A stretch of 64,000 nucleotides of DNA from Pseudomonas sp. MF4836 (GTDB lineage Bacteria > Pseudomonadota > Gammaproteobacteria > Pseudomonadales > Pseudomonadaceae): assembly GCF_002018875.1 (NCBI RefSeq), contig NZ_MVOL01000006.1:248001-312000 (forward strand). The letters run 5' to 3'. A program made the position numbers and the translations under genes. Each line of letters begins with the position of its first letter. Positions within the stretch are counted from its first letter, which is position 1. Below, piece by piece: positions 26,227 to 34,308 of the stretch. The notes under the pieces were generated by a model. It was given only the letters and a program-made list of their open reading frames with translations. It ran no database searches and had not been told where the DNA came from.

Positions 26227-27150
26227 ATGGAAGCCTTCAGCAGCATCGAATGTTTTGTCCGCAGTGCCGAAGTCGGGAGTTTTGCCGAAGCTGCACGGCG
26301 GCTGGGCCTGACCCCCGCCGCGGTCGGCAAGAGTGTAGCCAAGCTGGAAGCCCGGCTTGGGGTCAGATTGTTCCAGCGCAGCACCCGGCGCCTGACGCTG
26401 ACCGAAGCCGGGCGCCTGTTTCTTGCTGAAGTCAGCGACAGCCTGCAGACCATCCAGAATGCCGTGAGTACCTTGGCCAATGCCCAGGGGCGTCCGGCCG
26501 GCACGCTCAAGGTCAGTGTGGGCACGGTCTTTGGCTGTCTGTACATCGTGCCGATGCTGGGGGAGTTTCTGCAGCGTTACCCGGAAATCCACCCGGACTG
26601 GCATTTTGACAACCGGCAGGTGGATCTGATCGGCCAGGGCTTCGATGCGGCCATCGGCGGTGGCTTCGAGTTGCCCCAGGGGGTCGTCGCGCGCAAATTG
26701 TCACCGGCCCATCGCGTGCTGGTGGCCAGTGCGGGTTACCTGCAAGGCTGCGCAGCCATTGACCAGCCCGAGGACCTGCACCATTGCCGGGGGATCCTGA
26801 TTCGCTCGCCACAGACCGGACGAATCCGCACCTGGCAACTGACCGGGCGTGCCGGGGCCATGCAGCCTCTGGAGCTCAAGGCCGGCATGACCATGAGCGA
26901 CTCCCAGGCGGCGTGCATTGCGGCCGCTCAGGGTTTGGGGGTGGCGCTGGTCAGCATGCCGTTTGCCGTCAACTACCTGCGTTCCGGTGCCTTGCAGCGG
27001 GTGTTGCCGGACTGGTACGTGGATGACGGCTTTACCTCGATCTATTACGCCGAGCACAAGCTGCTGCCGGGCAAGACCCGGGCCTTTGTCGACTTTGTGC
27101 TTGAGCAGTTCGCCGAGCAGGGGTTGGCGCAGGCATTCAGCGCGGTGTGA
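26227..27150 (+). CDS. LysR-family transcriptional regulator
   Basis: This 307-residue protein has an N-terminal helix-turn-helix (residues about 1-60, with FAEAARRLGLTPAAVGKSVA and LFQRSTRRLTLTEAG) and a periplasmic-binding-like effector domain. It is transcribed away from the SDR gene, the classic layout in which a LysR protein controls its divergent neighbour. The 125-bp shared region is AT-rich near 26180-26215 and likely contains both promoters. Confidence 0.92.
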   Translation: MEAFSSIECFVRSAEVGSFAEAARRLGLTPAAVGKSVAKLEARLGVRLFQRSTRRLTLTEAGRLFLAEVSDSLQTIQNAVSTLANAQGRPAGTLKVSVGTVFGCLYIVPMLGEFLQRYPEIHPDWHFDNRQVDLIGQGFDAAIGGGFELPQGVVARKLSPAHRVLVASAGYLQGCAAIDQPEDLHHCRGILIRSPQTGRIRTWQLTGRAGAMQPLELKAGMTMSDSQAACIAAAQGLGVALVSMPFAVNYLRSGALQRVLPDWYVDDGFTSIYYAEHKLLPGKTRAFVDFVLEQFAEQGLAQAFSAV

Positions 27151-27192
27151 TGGCCGGCCCCGAAGCCGGGGGCGGCCCAAGCGTCATGCCAC

Positions 27193-27921
27193 TCAGCGCC
27201 CGAAGCGCAGCGGCCAGCCGACAATGGTCTTGGGGCGCGGCGTGGCGTAGGTGCGCACCTTGGAGGTGGACAGCCCGAGCCGCACCAGGGACTCGGCAAT
27301 GGTCACCGCCGCCGTTACCCCATCCACCACGGGCACGCCGGTGCGCTGGCGAATCTGCTCGTCGAGACCGGCCATGCCGCCGCAACCCAGACAGATGACC
27401 TCGGCCTTGTCTTCGCTGACCGCCAGCTCCGCCTGGCGCACGATGGCCTGCACCGCGCGCTGTGGGTCCTGTTCCAGCTCCAGTACCGCCAGGCCGCTGG
27501 CCCGTACCGAGGCGCAACGGTCGTAGAGGCCGGAGAGCTTGAGCCGGTCTTCGATCAGCGGCACGGTGCGGTCCAGGGTGGTCACCACCGAGTAGGCGTG
27601 GCCCAGGAACATCGCTGTACTGGCGGCGGCGTCGGTGATGTCCACCACTGGCACATTGAGCAGTTCCTGCAGGCCTTCGCGGCCGTGTTCGCCATAGCCG
27701 GCCTGGATCACCGCGTCATAGGGCTGGTCGTAGGCCAGTACCCGGTCCATCACCGCGATGGCAGCCAGGTAGCTTTCGAAATTGCCTTCGACCGATTCGG
27801 CGCCGAAGTACGGAGTCAGGCCGACGATCTCGGTGCCGGGGGCCGCCACGCTTTGGGCCTGGCGGGCGATGGCCTGGGTGATGGAGTCGGTGGTGTTGAC
27901 GTTGATCACGAGAATACGCAT
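27193..27921 (-). CDS. Aspartate/glutamate (hydantoin/allantoin)-racemase family protein
   Basis: This 242-residue protein has ILVINVNTTDSITQAIARQA at the N-terminus and CLGCGGMAGLDEQI near residue 175, both typical of hydantoin racemases. The first catalytic cysteine expected in the family near residue 75 is not evident; the segment reads IQAGYGEHGREG. It may therefore have altered activity. The ATG at 27921 has AAGGAA directly upstream. It lies 54 bases downstream of the NCS1 permease gene on the same strand, so the two probably form an operon for uptake and use of a nucleobase- or hydantoin-like compound. Confidence 0.8.
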   Translation of the reverse strand: MRILVINVNTTDSITQAIARQAQSVAAPGTEIVGLTPYFGAESVEGNFESYLAAIAVMDRVLAYDQPYDAVIQAGYGEHGREGLQELLNVPVVDITDAAASTAMFLGHAYSVVTTLDRTVPLIEDRLKLSGLYDRCASVRASGLAVLELEQDPQRAVQAIVRQAELAVSEDKAEVICLGCGGMAGLDEQIRQRTGVPVVDGVTAAVTIAESLVRLGLSTSKVRTYATPRPKTIVGWPLRFGR

Positions 27922-27975
27922 GAACATTCCTTGCACGTTTGCTTCAAGGGGGCCGTTGTGACGGCCGGCTAGCGG

Positions 27976-29511
27976 TCAGTGGCTGACGTTGTCGACCGCG
28001 ATGGATTCGCCGCTGATGTCGGCGTAAAAGGCCTCGCGCCGGGCGATCAGCAGGTACAGCAGGGCGGCGATCCCGGCGCCAAACAGCCAGGAGAAGGGCG
28101 AGACGCTGGCAAACCCCGGCACCAGCGCCAGGACAATGGCGATCAGCGCGGCGGGAACGAAGGCCGCCACGGCCCTCAGGTTGACCCCGCGGCTATAGAA
28201 GTACGCGCCTTGCGGGTCTTCGCTGTAGAGCTCGGGCACGTTGATCCGGCCTTTGCGCACCAGCCAGTAGTCGACCATGATCACGCCGTACAGCGGCCCC
28301 AGCAGGGCGCCGAGCCCGGACAGGAAGTACACGATCACCAGCGGGCTGTTGTAGAGGTTCCACGGCAGGATCAGGACCGCGATGGCGGCGCTGATCAGCC
28401 CGGCGCGGCGGAAGGTCAGGTACTTGGGCGCCAGGTTGCTGAGGACGAAAGCCGGGGCGACGAAGTTGGCCATGATGTTCACCGCCACGGTGACAATCAG
28501 GAAGGCTAGGCAACCCAGGACCAGGAACCCGGTGTTGGGAATCGAGGCAATGATTTCGGTGGGGCTTTCAATCACCCGTCCGTTGATCTGGAACTGCGCG
28601 CCGCAGAGCACCACGGTAATGACGGCAAACACCAGGATGTTCACCGGCAGGCCCCAGAAGTTGCCCACCAGGATGGTCCTGCGGCAGGGCGACGAGCGGG
28701 CGAAGTCGCAGAAGTTGAGAATCAGGGTGCCGTAGATTGCCAGCCACAACGCGCCACCGGCAAAGATCTGGCGCCACATCTCGCCGCCGCTCAGGGGCTC
28801 GCGGATCGACCAGGCAATGCGCGCGTCGGCCTGGGTGTACATCCAGAGGGCCAGGGCGGCGACGGTCAGCAGAATCACCGGCCCGGCAAACCCTTCATAG
28901 CGCCGGACCATTTCCATGCCGTAGGCCAGAATCACCAACTGCACCAGCCAGATCACCACGAAGCAGGCCCAACCCAGGCCCGACAGGCCGAGGATCAGCT
29001 GTTGGTCATACTCGGCAAACCCCGGGTGGATGGCGATCAGCAACACGCGAAAGACCACCGACGCCAGGTAGGTCTGGATGCCGAACCAGGCAATGGCGAT
29101 GACCGCTCGGATCAGCGCCGGAATCTGCGCGCCGTGGATACCGAAACTGATGCGGCTGATCACCGGGAAGGGCACACCGGTCTTTTGCCCCATGTAGCCG
29201 GAGAGGTTCATGAAGAAGTACACCAGCGCCGCGCCGATCCCCAGCGACAGCAGGATCTGCCAGCCGCCCAGGCCCAGGGCGTAGAGCCCGATGGCGAAGG
29301 AGTAGTTGGCGATGTTGTGCACATCGTTGGTCCACAGGGCAAAGATGCTGTAGCGACCCCAACGCCGGCCTTCGATTCTGGTGGGCGCCAGGTCTTTGTT
29401 GTGCAGGCGCGGGCTCAGGGCCGGCAATGCTCCAGGGGACGGGGCAGGATAGGTCGAGGGGCGCGAGGAGGGCAGTTCGAGTGCGATGTTGTTAGAGGTA
29501 TGTGTACGCAT
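27976..29511 (-). CDS. NCS1-family nucleobase/hydantoin:cation symporter
   Basis: This 511-residue inner-membrane transporter has about 12 hydrophobic segments. The N-terminal region carries LHNKDLAPTRIEGRRWGRYS and LWTNDVHNIANYSFAIGL, characteristic of NCS1 carriers for allantoin, hydantoin, uracil or cytosine. GVPFPVISRISFGIHGAQIP is another conserved segment. I chose the ATG at 29511, nine bases after AGGAG; the frame extends upstream but without a site. It is followed by a racemase gene; no hydrolase is adjacent. An operator-like palindrome lies at 29659-29685. Confidence 0.9.
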   Translation of the reverse strand: MRTHTSNNIALELPSSRPSTYPAPSPGALPALSPRLHNKDLAPTRIEGRRWGRYSIFALWTNDVHNIANYSFAIGLYALGLGGWQILLSLGIGAALVYFFMNLSGYMGQKTGVPFPVISRISFGIHGAQIPALIRAVIAIAWFGIQTYLASVVFRVLLIAIHPGFAEYDQQLILGLSGLGWACFVVIWLVQLVILAYGMEMVRRYEGFAGPVILLTVAALALWMYTQADARIAWSIREPLSGGEMWRQIFAGGALWLAIYGTLILNFCDFARSSPCRRTILVGNFWGLPVNILVFAVITVVLCGAQFQINGRVIESPTEIIASIPNTGFLVLGCLAFLIVTVAVNIMANFVAPAFVLSNLAPKYLTFRRAGLISAAIAVLILPWNLYNSPLVIVYFLSGLGALLGPLYGVIMVDYWLVRKGRINVPELYSEDPQGAYFYSRGVNLRAVAAFVPAALIAIVLALVPGFASVSPFSWLFGAGIAALLYLLIARREAFYADISGESIAVDNVSH

Positions 29512-29658
29512 TCCGGCAGGCTCCTGACTGCGTGGCCCGCGATGACTGTGCTTGAGCTCATGCTCGACAATCTTCGTCGCAAGGCCCCGTAAGTCACTGG
29601 GTTCGGGGCATCTGCAGCCTGGCTCGCTGGACAGGCTTGCGGATATAAAGTGTATGTA

Positions 29659-29685
29659 TGTTTTGTAATAATTGTATACAAAACA
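29659..29685. promoter_or_regulatory. Palindromic operator upstream of the NCS1 permease
   Basis: TGTTTTGT (29659-29666) and ACAAAACA (29678-29685) form an 8-bp inverted repeat. Inside it sits a perfect TTGTATACAA (29672-29681), the core shape bound by FadR/FCD-type GntR regulators. On the minus strand TTGTAT-17-TACATA could serve as a promoter, so binding would block it. No matching regulator gene is adjacent. Confidence 0.5.
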
Positions 29686-29778
29686 CGAATTCACTTAAGC
29701 CACTTCTGTGCCAGATATTTATCTATATCGCCTGGTTTTAATTTCCTTTTTATCTGTTCTATTTATAACTTTATGAAT

Positions 29779-29813
29779 TTGAACAGTTATAAGTTGACCA
29801 ATTGAACAGCTAT
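29779..29813. repeat. Two tandem TTGAACAG(T/C)TAT copies, 23-bp period
   Basis: TTGAACAGTTAT at 29779-29790 and TTGAACAGCTAT at 29802-29813 match at 11 of 12 positions and lie 23 bases apart, about two helical turns. This spacing suits a dimeric activator, but no factor can be named. Confidence 0.35.
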
Positions 29814-30088
29814 TTATTTTTATAAGTCGTCATACAGTCCTCAGCCTTATTTTTAATAAAGCGTTGGATGTAACTTTTATGGGCGGTTGATTATGAAGTG
29901 CATACAGGAATGACACCGATGGTGACATCGAGTGTGTACAGGATTTTGGCCGTGGGCGCTCCGCAACATGGCCGGTATTTAGCGCGGTCGCGGCGGCCAG
30001 GGGGAGAGGGGACGTTGCGGAGGGGGCGGGCGGCGCTCTCGCCGGCCTGGGTCGCCGGCTCTTTTCAGGGCCGGCGACGCCGTGTGAA

Positions 30089-30823
30089 TCAGGCCTTGCT
30101 GATGATATTGCCGGCGTGCAGGCCGCACTCTTTTTGCGTGGCTTCTTCCCACCACCAGCGGCCTTCGCGCTCGTGCTGGTTAGGCAGTACCGGGCGGGTG
30201 CAGGGTTCACAGCCGATGCTGATGAAGCCGCGCTCGTGCAGGCTGTTGTAGGGCAGTTCGAGCATGCGGATGTAACCCCAGACTTCTTCACTGCTCATCT
30301 GGGCCAGCGGGTTGAACTTGTACAGCGGGCGCTCCGGGGTCGAGAACGCGCCGTCGAGTTCCAGTGCCGCCACCTGGCTGCGGGTACCCGGGCTCTGGTC
30401 GCGGCGCTGGCCTGTGGCCCAGGCGCTGACGGTGGACAGTTTGCGCCGCAGGGGCTCGATCTTGCGGATGCCGCAGCATTCGCCGTGACCGTCCTTGTAG
30501 AAGCTGAACAGGCCCTTTTCCTTGACGAAGGGTTCGAGCTTGCTGTGGTCCGGCGAAATCAGTTCGATCTCGATCTTGTAGTGCTCACGCACCTGATCGA
30601 TGAAGCGATAGGTCTCCGGGTGCAGGCGCCCGGTGTCGAGGCTGAAGACTTTGACGTTCTTGTTGAGTTTCCAGGCCATGTCCACCAGCACCACGTCTTC
30701 GGCGCCGCTGAAGGAGATCCACAGGTCATCGCCGAAATGGGCAAATGCCAGCTTGAGGATGTCCTGGGGGGACTTGTTGGCATAGGTCGCGGCGAGTTCA
30801 GCGACGTCGAACGGTTGGCTCAT
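30089..30823 (-). CDS. cysH: Adenylyl-sulphate (APS) reductase, CysH family
   Basis: This 244-residue assimilatory enzyme reduces activated sulphate to sulphite. It has the sulphonucleotide loop [12 protein letters not shown] and [13 protein letters not shown]. Two cysteine pairs, C116-C117 (GECCGIRK) and C205/C208 (GCEPCTRP), are the [4Fe-4S] ligands that mark APS- rather than PAPS-specific enzymes. Cys233 in KECGLH is the redox-active C-terminal residue. It is a single gene, divergent from thrH. Confidence 0.95.
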   Translation of the reverse strand: MSQPFDVAELAATYANKSPQDILKLAFAHFGDDLWISFSGAEDVVLVDMAWKLNKNVKVFSLDTGRLHPETYRFIDQVREHYKIEIELISPDHSKLEPFVKEKGLFSFYKDGHGECCGIRKIEPLRRKLSTVSAWATGQRRDQSPGTRSQVAALELDGAFSTPERPLYKFNPLAQMSSEEVWGYIRMLELPYNSLHERGFISIGCEPCTRPVLPNQHEREGRWWWEEATQKECGLHAGNIISKA

Positions 30824-30997
30824 CAGGGCGTTTTCCTACAGGTCGGTGGCGCTGTGCGCTCTATAGGGGGGCGATCTTAACAAAAACCGGCCGGCCCTGG
30901 CGCGCTCCTCTGCGTTGCACCTCTCAGGGCGAATCGCTAGAGTTCGCCAGTCCTTTTGCTCGCTCAACTCAATAACCAATACAAATGGGAGTGTCTT

Positions 30998-31615
30998 GTG
31001 GAAATTGCCTGTCTCGATCTGGAAGGTGTGCTGGTCCCGGAAATCTGGATCGCCTTTGCCGAAAAAACCGGGATTGAATCCCTCAAGGCAACCACGCGGG
31101 ATATTCCCGATTACGACGTGTTGATGAAGCAGCGCCTGCGGATTCTCGACGAGCACGGCCTGAAGCTGTCCGACATCCAGGAAGTGATCGCCACCCTCAA
31201 GCCGCTCGACGGCGCAGTGGAGTTCGTCAACTGGCTGCGCGAGCGGTTTCAGGTGGTGATTCTCTCTGACACTTTTTACGAGTTCTCGCAGCCGTTGATG
31301 CGCCAACTGGGCTTCCCGACGCTGCTCTGCCACCGTCTGATCACGGATGACACAGGGCGGGTCAGCAGCTATCAACTGCGCCAGAAAGACCCCAAGCGCC
31401 AATCGGTGCTGGCGTTCAAGAGCCTGTACTACCGGGTGATTGCCGCGGGGGATTCGTACAACGACACCACCATGCTGGGCGAGGCGGATGCGGGGATTCT
31501 GTTCCATGCACCGGACAATGTGATCCGCGAGTTCCCGCAATTCCCGGCCGTGCACACTTTTGCCGAGTTGAAGCAGGAGTTCATCAAGGCTTCGAATCGG
31601 GCGCTGAGTCTGTAA
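30998..31615 (+). CDS. thrH: Phosphoserine phosphatase/homoserine phosphotransferase ThrH
   Basis: This is a 205-residue HAD enzyme. ThrH of P. aeruginosa dephosphorylates phosphoserine and can transfer the phosphate to homoserine, bridging serine and threonine synthesis. Seen here: nucleophile Asp7 in ACLDLEGVLVPE, motif II in VILSDTFYEF and motif IV in AAGDSYNDTTML. The start is the GTG at 30998, seven bases after GGGAG; the upstream ATG frame lacks homology. A REP-type hairpin follows the gene. Confidence 0.93.
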   Translation: MEIACLDLEGVLVPEIWIAFAEKTGIESLKATTRDIPDYDVLMKQRLRILDEHGLKLSDIQEVIATLKPLDGAVEFVNWLRERFQVVILSDTFYEFSQPLMRQLGFPTLLCHRLITDDTGRVSSYQLRQKDPKRQSVLAFKSLYYRVIAAGDSYNDTTMLGEADAGILFHAPDNVIREFPQFPAVHTFAELKQEFIKASNRALSL

Positions 31616-31645
31616 TCGCCGAGGGAATTCCGGCGTCTGTCCCGG

Positions 31646-31703
31646 CCAGCGTCGCCTTCGGCAGCGGCTACAACGGTGTAGCTGCTGCCGAAGGCGACGC
31701 TGG
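31646..31703. repeat. REP/REPIN-type palindromic element
   Basis: CCAGCGTCGCCTTCGGCAGC (31646-31665) and its exact inverse (31684-31703) form a perfect 20-bp inverted repeat around an 18-base centre. Its sequence resembles the repetitive extragenic palindromes of the P. fluorescens group. It lies between convergent thrH and pabB. Confidence 0.75.
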
Positions 31704-31760
31704 TGATCTCTGGCAATATTTATCCACCTGACACCCCACGGCGTTTAGCGGCTGCCGAAT

Positions 31761-33122
31761 TCAAAGGTTTTGCAGGGTTTCCAGCAGGACTCGGACCTTG
31801 GTGATGGACTCCTGGTATTCCTCCTCGCAATCCGAATCGGCGACTATTCCGCCGCCGCCCCAGCAGCACACCTGCCCGTCCTTGACCAGCAGGCTGCGGA
31901 TGGCGATCGAGCTGTCCATTTCCCCGCGTACGTCCAGGTACAGCAATGAACCGCAATACAGGCCGCGCCGGGTCGGCTCCAGCTCGTCGATGATCTGCAT
32001 CGAGCGGATCTTCGGCGCGCCGGTGATCGAGCCGCCCGGGAAGCTGCCGGCAATCAGGTCCAGGGCATCTTTGCCCGTGGCCAGCTCACCGGTAACGCTG
32101 CTCACCAGGTGATGCACATTGGGGTAGCTCTCGAGGCTGAACAGCTCCGGAACGCGCACCGAGCCGAGCCGGCAGGTGCGCCCCAGGTCATTGCGCAGCA
32201 GGTCGACGATCATCAGGTTTTCCGCACGGTCCTTGGGACTGGCCAGCAGTTCGGCGGCGTTGGCCGCGTCTTCGCTGGCGTCCTGGCTGCGGGGTCGGGT
32301 GCCTTTGATCGGGCGGGTCTCGACTTGGCCTTGGCTGACTTTGACAAAGCGCTCCGGCGACAGGCTGAGCACCGCGCCGCCATCAGGCAGACGCTGAAAA
32401 CCCGAGAACGGCGTCGGGCAGGCCAGGCGCAGTGCGCGGTAAGCGCTCCAGGGGTCGCCCTGGCATCCGGCGCGAAAGCGTTGGGCAAAGTTGACCTGGT
32501 AACAATCGCCGGCCTGGATGTACTGCTGGATACGCTGGAACGCCTGGCGGTAGTCCTCGGCGCTGAGGTCGGCGGTCATGGTGCCGGTCAGGGTGAAGCG
32601 GTCCACGGTAGGGGCCGGCGCTTGGCTGAACAGGTCGATCAAGCGTTGTCGCTGGTCGTCGCCGAGGCTGGGGTGGAACACCAGTTGGCTGCTGGCTTGC
32701 TGGTGGTCGCTGATCAGGGCCCAAGAGTACAGGCCAAGGCGTGCGTCCGGCAGATGCAGGTCGTCCGCGGCCTGGCTGGGCAGGCGCTCCAGGCGCCGGC
32801 CGAAGTCGTAGCTGAGGTAGCCGATCAAGCCACCGGCAAAGGGCAGTTGGCAGGGGGCAGGAAGGTCGGCCGGGCCCAGTTGCTGGAGACTGCTGCGCAG
32901 GCGTTGCAGGAACTCGGCCCCGCTTTCACCGGCCTGCACCGTCAATTCAGCCAGGGGCCAGGCGCTGAGCAGGTCGTAGCGACCGCGCTCGGCACTCGGG
33001 CGGCCGCTGTCGAGCAGCACGGCCCCCGGGGCATGCTGAATCGCTGCAAAGTAGGCGGCAGGGTCGGCGCGGTAGGGCAGTGGGTGTACGGAACAGGTTG
33101 GCATGCGGGGCAGATCAGTCAT
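31761..33122 (-). CDS. pabB: Aminodeoxychorismate synthase component I
   Basis: This 453-residue enzyme makes 4-amino-4-deoxychorismate from chorismate for folate synthesis. It shows the chorismate-binding core with GDCYQVNFAQRF, LSLSPERFVK, SFPGGSITGAPK and GGGGIVADSDCEEEY. The segment RPIKGTRPR carries the catalytic lysine typical of PabB; anthranilate synthase has alanine there, so TrpE is excluded. The usual start is ATG 33122, with an alternative at 33104; neither has a strong ribosome site. It is a single gene. Confidence 0.92.
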   Translation of the reverse strand: MTDLPRMPTCSVHPLPYRADPAAYFAAIQHAPGAVLLDSGRPSAERGRYDLLSAWPLAELTVQAGESGAEFLQRLRSSLQQLGPADLPAPCQLPFAGGLIGYLSYDFGRRLERLPSQAADDLHLPDARLGLYSWALISDHQQASSQLVFHPSLGDDQRQRLIDLFSQAPAPTVDRFTLTGTMTADLSAEDYRQAFQRIQQYIQAGDCYQVNFAQRFRAGCQGDPWSAYRALRLACPTPFSGFQRLPDGGAVLSLSPERFVKVSQGQVETRPIKGTRPRSQDASEDAANAAELLASPKDRAENLMIVDLLRNDLGRTCRLGSVRVPELFSLESYPNVHHLVSSVTGELATGKDALDLIAGSFPGGSITGAPKIRSMQIIDELEPTRRGLYCGSLLYLDVRGEMDSSIAIRSLLVKDGQVCCWGGGGIVADSDCEEEYQESITKVRVLLETLQNL

Positions 33123-33252
33123 CGAAGCGCGGCTGGCGATTGTAGTCCTCTGCCAGGGTTGCTCCTAGAGGGATGTCGGCGATTGCGGCGTTCGTGGCGT
33201 ATTCGGCGTGCGGTGGTTTAAGGAGGGGATGACATTCTTACGCTGCCTTTGC

Positions 33253-33305
33253 CGGCCGGCGTCCGAACGCGACCCGAGCCTTTGGCTGCGGCTACAGAGA
33301 GCGGT
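33253..33305. repeat. REP-type repeat, copy A
   Basis: GGCGTCCGAACGCGACCCGA and GCGGCTACAGAGAGCG at this site recur with few changes at 45285-45330. Both copies directly follow the stop codon of a minus-strand gene, a usual location for Pseudomonas REP elements. Confidence 0.65.
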
Positions 33306-33321
33306 AGCCGCGCCGACAGGC

Positions 33322-34308
33322 CTAGCCTTCGACCGGCGGAATATGGCCGAACAGTTCCTGGGCGAATTTCACCCGGTCTTCGACGCTTTCTTCGATGCCG
33401 CGTGCCTTCAGCTCTTCCAGGCGCGCCTCGACCGCATGGGTGCGCAAGGTCAGGCCACAGTCGTTGGCGATCTGGATGTTGAGGCCGGGGCGGGCGTTGA
33501 GTTCGAGGATCAGCGGGCCTTTTTCCTGGTCCAGGACCATGTCCACGCCGATGTAACCCAGGCCGCACAGCTCGTAGCAGCCCGCCGCGAGCTTCATGAA
33601 ACCGTCCCAGTAGGGCAGTTGCACGCCGTCCACCGCGTTGGTGGTGTCCGGGTGCTTGGTAATGATGTTGTTCAGCCAGGTGCCGCGCAGGGTCAGGCCG
33701 GTGGCCAGGTCGACACCGACGCCGATGGCGCCCTGGTGCAGGTTGGCCTTGCCCCCGGACTGGCGGGTCGGCAGGCGCAGCATGGCCATTACCGGGTAGC
33801 CCATGAGCACGATGATGCGGATGTCCGGCACACCCTCGTAGCTGATGCTCTTGAATATCTGGTCCGGGGTCACCCGGTATTCGATCAGTGCACGATCGCG
33901 GTGGCCGCCCAGGGAATACAAACCGGTGAGAATGCTGGAGATATGGTGCTCGATCTCCTCGTGGCTGATGATCTTGCCCGACACCGTGCGATAACGGCCC
34001 TCGAAACGGTCGGCAATCACGATGATGCCGTCACCGCCGGCGCCCTGGGCCGGCTTGATCACGAAGTCGCTGCGCCCGGCGATGATTTCGTCGAGCTTGT
34101 CGATTTCCTTCTCGGTGGAGATCACCCCGTACAGCTCCGGCACATGGATGCCGGCCTTGATCGCCCGTTCCTTGGTGATGATCTTGTCATCCACGATCGG
34201 GTACAGGCTGCGCTTGTTGTACTTGAGCACGTAATCGGCGTTACGCCGATTGATGCCCATGATTCCCCGCGCTTCCAGGGCTTTCCAGGTCTTCCACAGG
34301 CCGAACAT
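33322..34308 (-). CDS. RimK-like ATP-grasp ligase (alpha-L-glutamate ligase-like)
   Basis: This 328-residue ATP-grasp protein has ATP-binding segments KAGIHVPELYG, DFVIKPAQGAGGDGIIVI and the metal-binding LILELNARPGLNIQIAND. The family adds amino acids such as glutamate to peptides or proteins with ATP. It is cytoplasmic by sequence. Its start overlaps the stop of the membrane transglutaminase gene by one base (TGATG), so the three genes 36382 to 33322 form one operon, a conserved but uncharacterised amidoligase system. The substrate is unknown. Confidence 0.88.
   Translation of the reverse strand: MFGLWKTWKALEARGIMGINRRNADYVLKYNKRSLYPIVDDKIITKERAIKAGIHVPELYGVISTEKEIDKLDEIIAGRSDFVIKPAQGAGGDGIIVIADRFEGRYRTVSGKIISHEEIEHHISSILTGLYSLGGHRDRALIEYRVTPDQIFKSISYEGVPDIRIIVLMGYPVMAMLRLPTRQSGGKANLHQGAIGVGVDLATGLTLRGTWLNNIITKHPDTTNAVDGVQLPYWDGFMKLAAGCYELCGLGYIGVDMVLDQEKGPLILELNARPGLNIQIANDCGLTLRTHAVEARLEELKARGIEESVEDRVKFAQELFGHIPPVEG

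Larger units (their letters stand above)
29512..30088. other. 577-bp intergenic region, AT-rich between about 29640 and 29880
   Basis: This stretch holds the upstream control region of the NCS1 permease and lies 3' of cysH. It contains a TTGTATACAA palindrome and a tandem TTGAACAG repeat. Base composition between 29640 and 29880 is much lower in GC than its surroundings. I see no gene I can support; a 117-codon plus frame is a shadow. Confidence 0.6.

Noticed and set aside
29898..30251. 117-codon plus frame between the NCS1 gene and cysH
   Set aside because: Arg/Gly-rich without ribosome site, running into the cysH reverse strand. No support as a gene.
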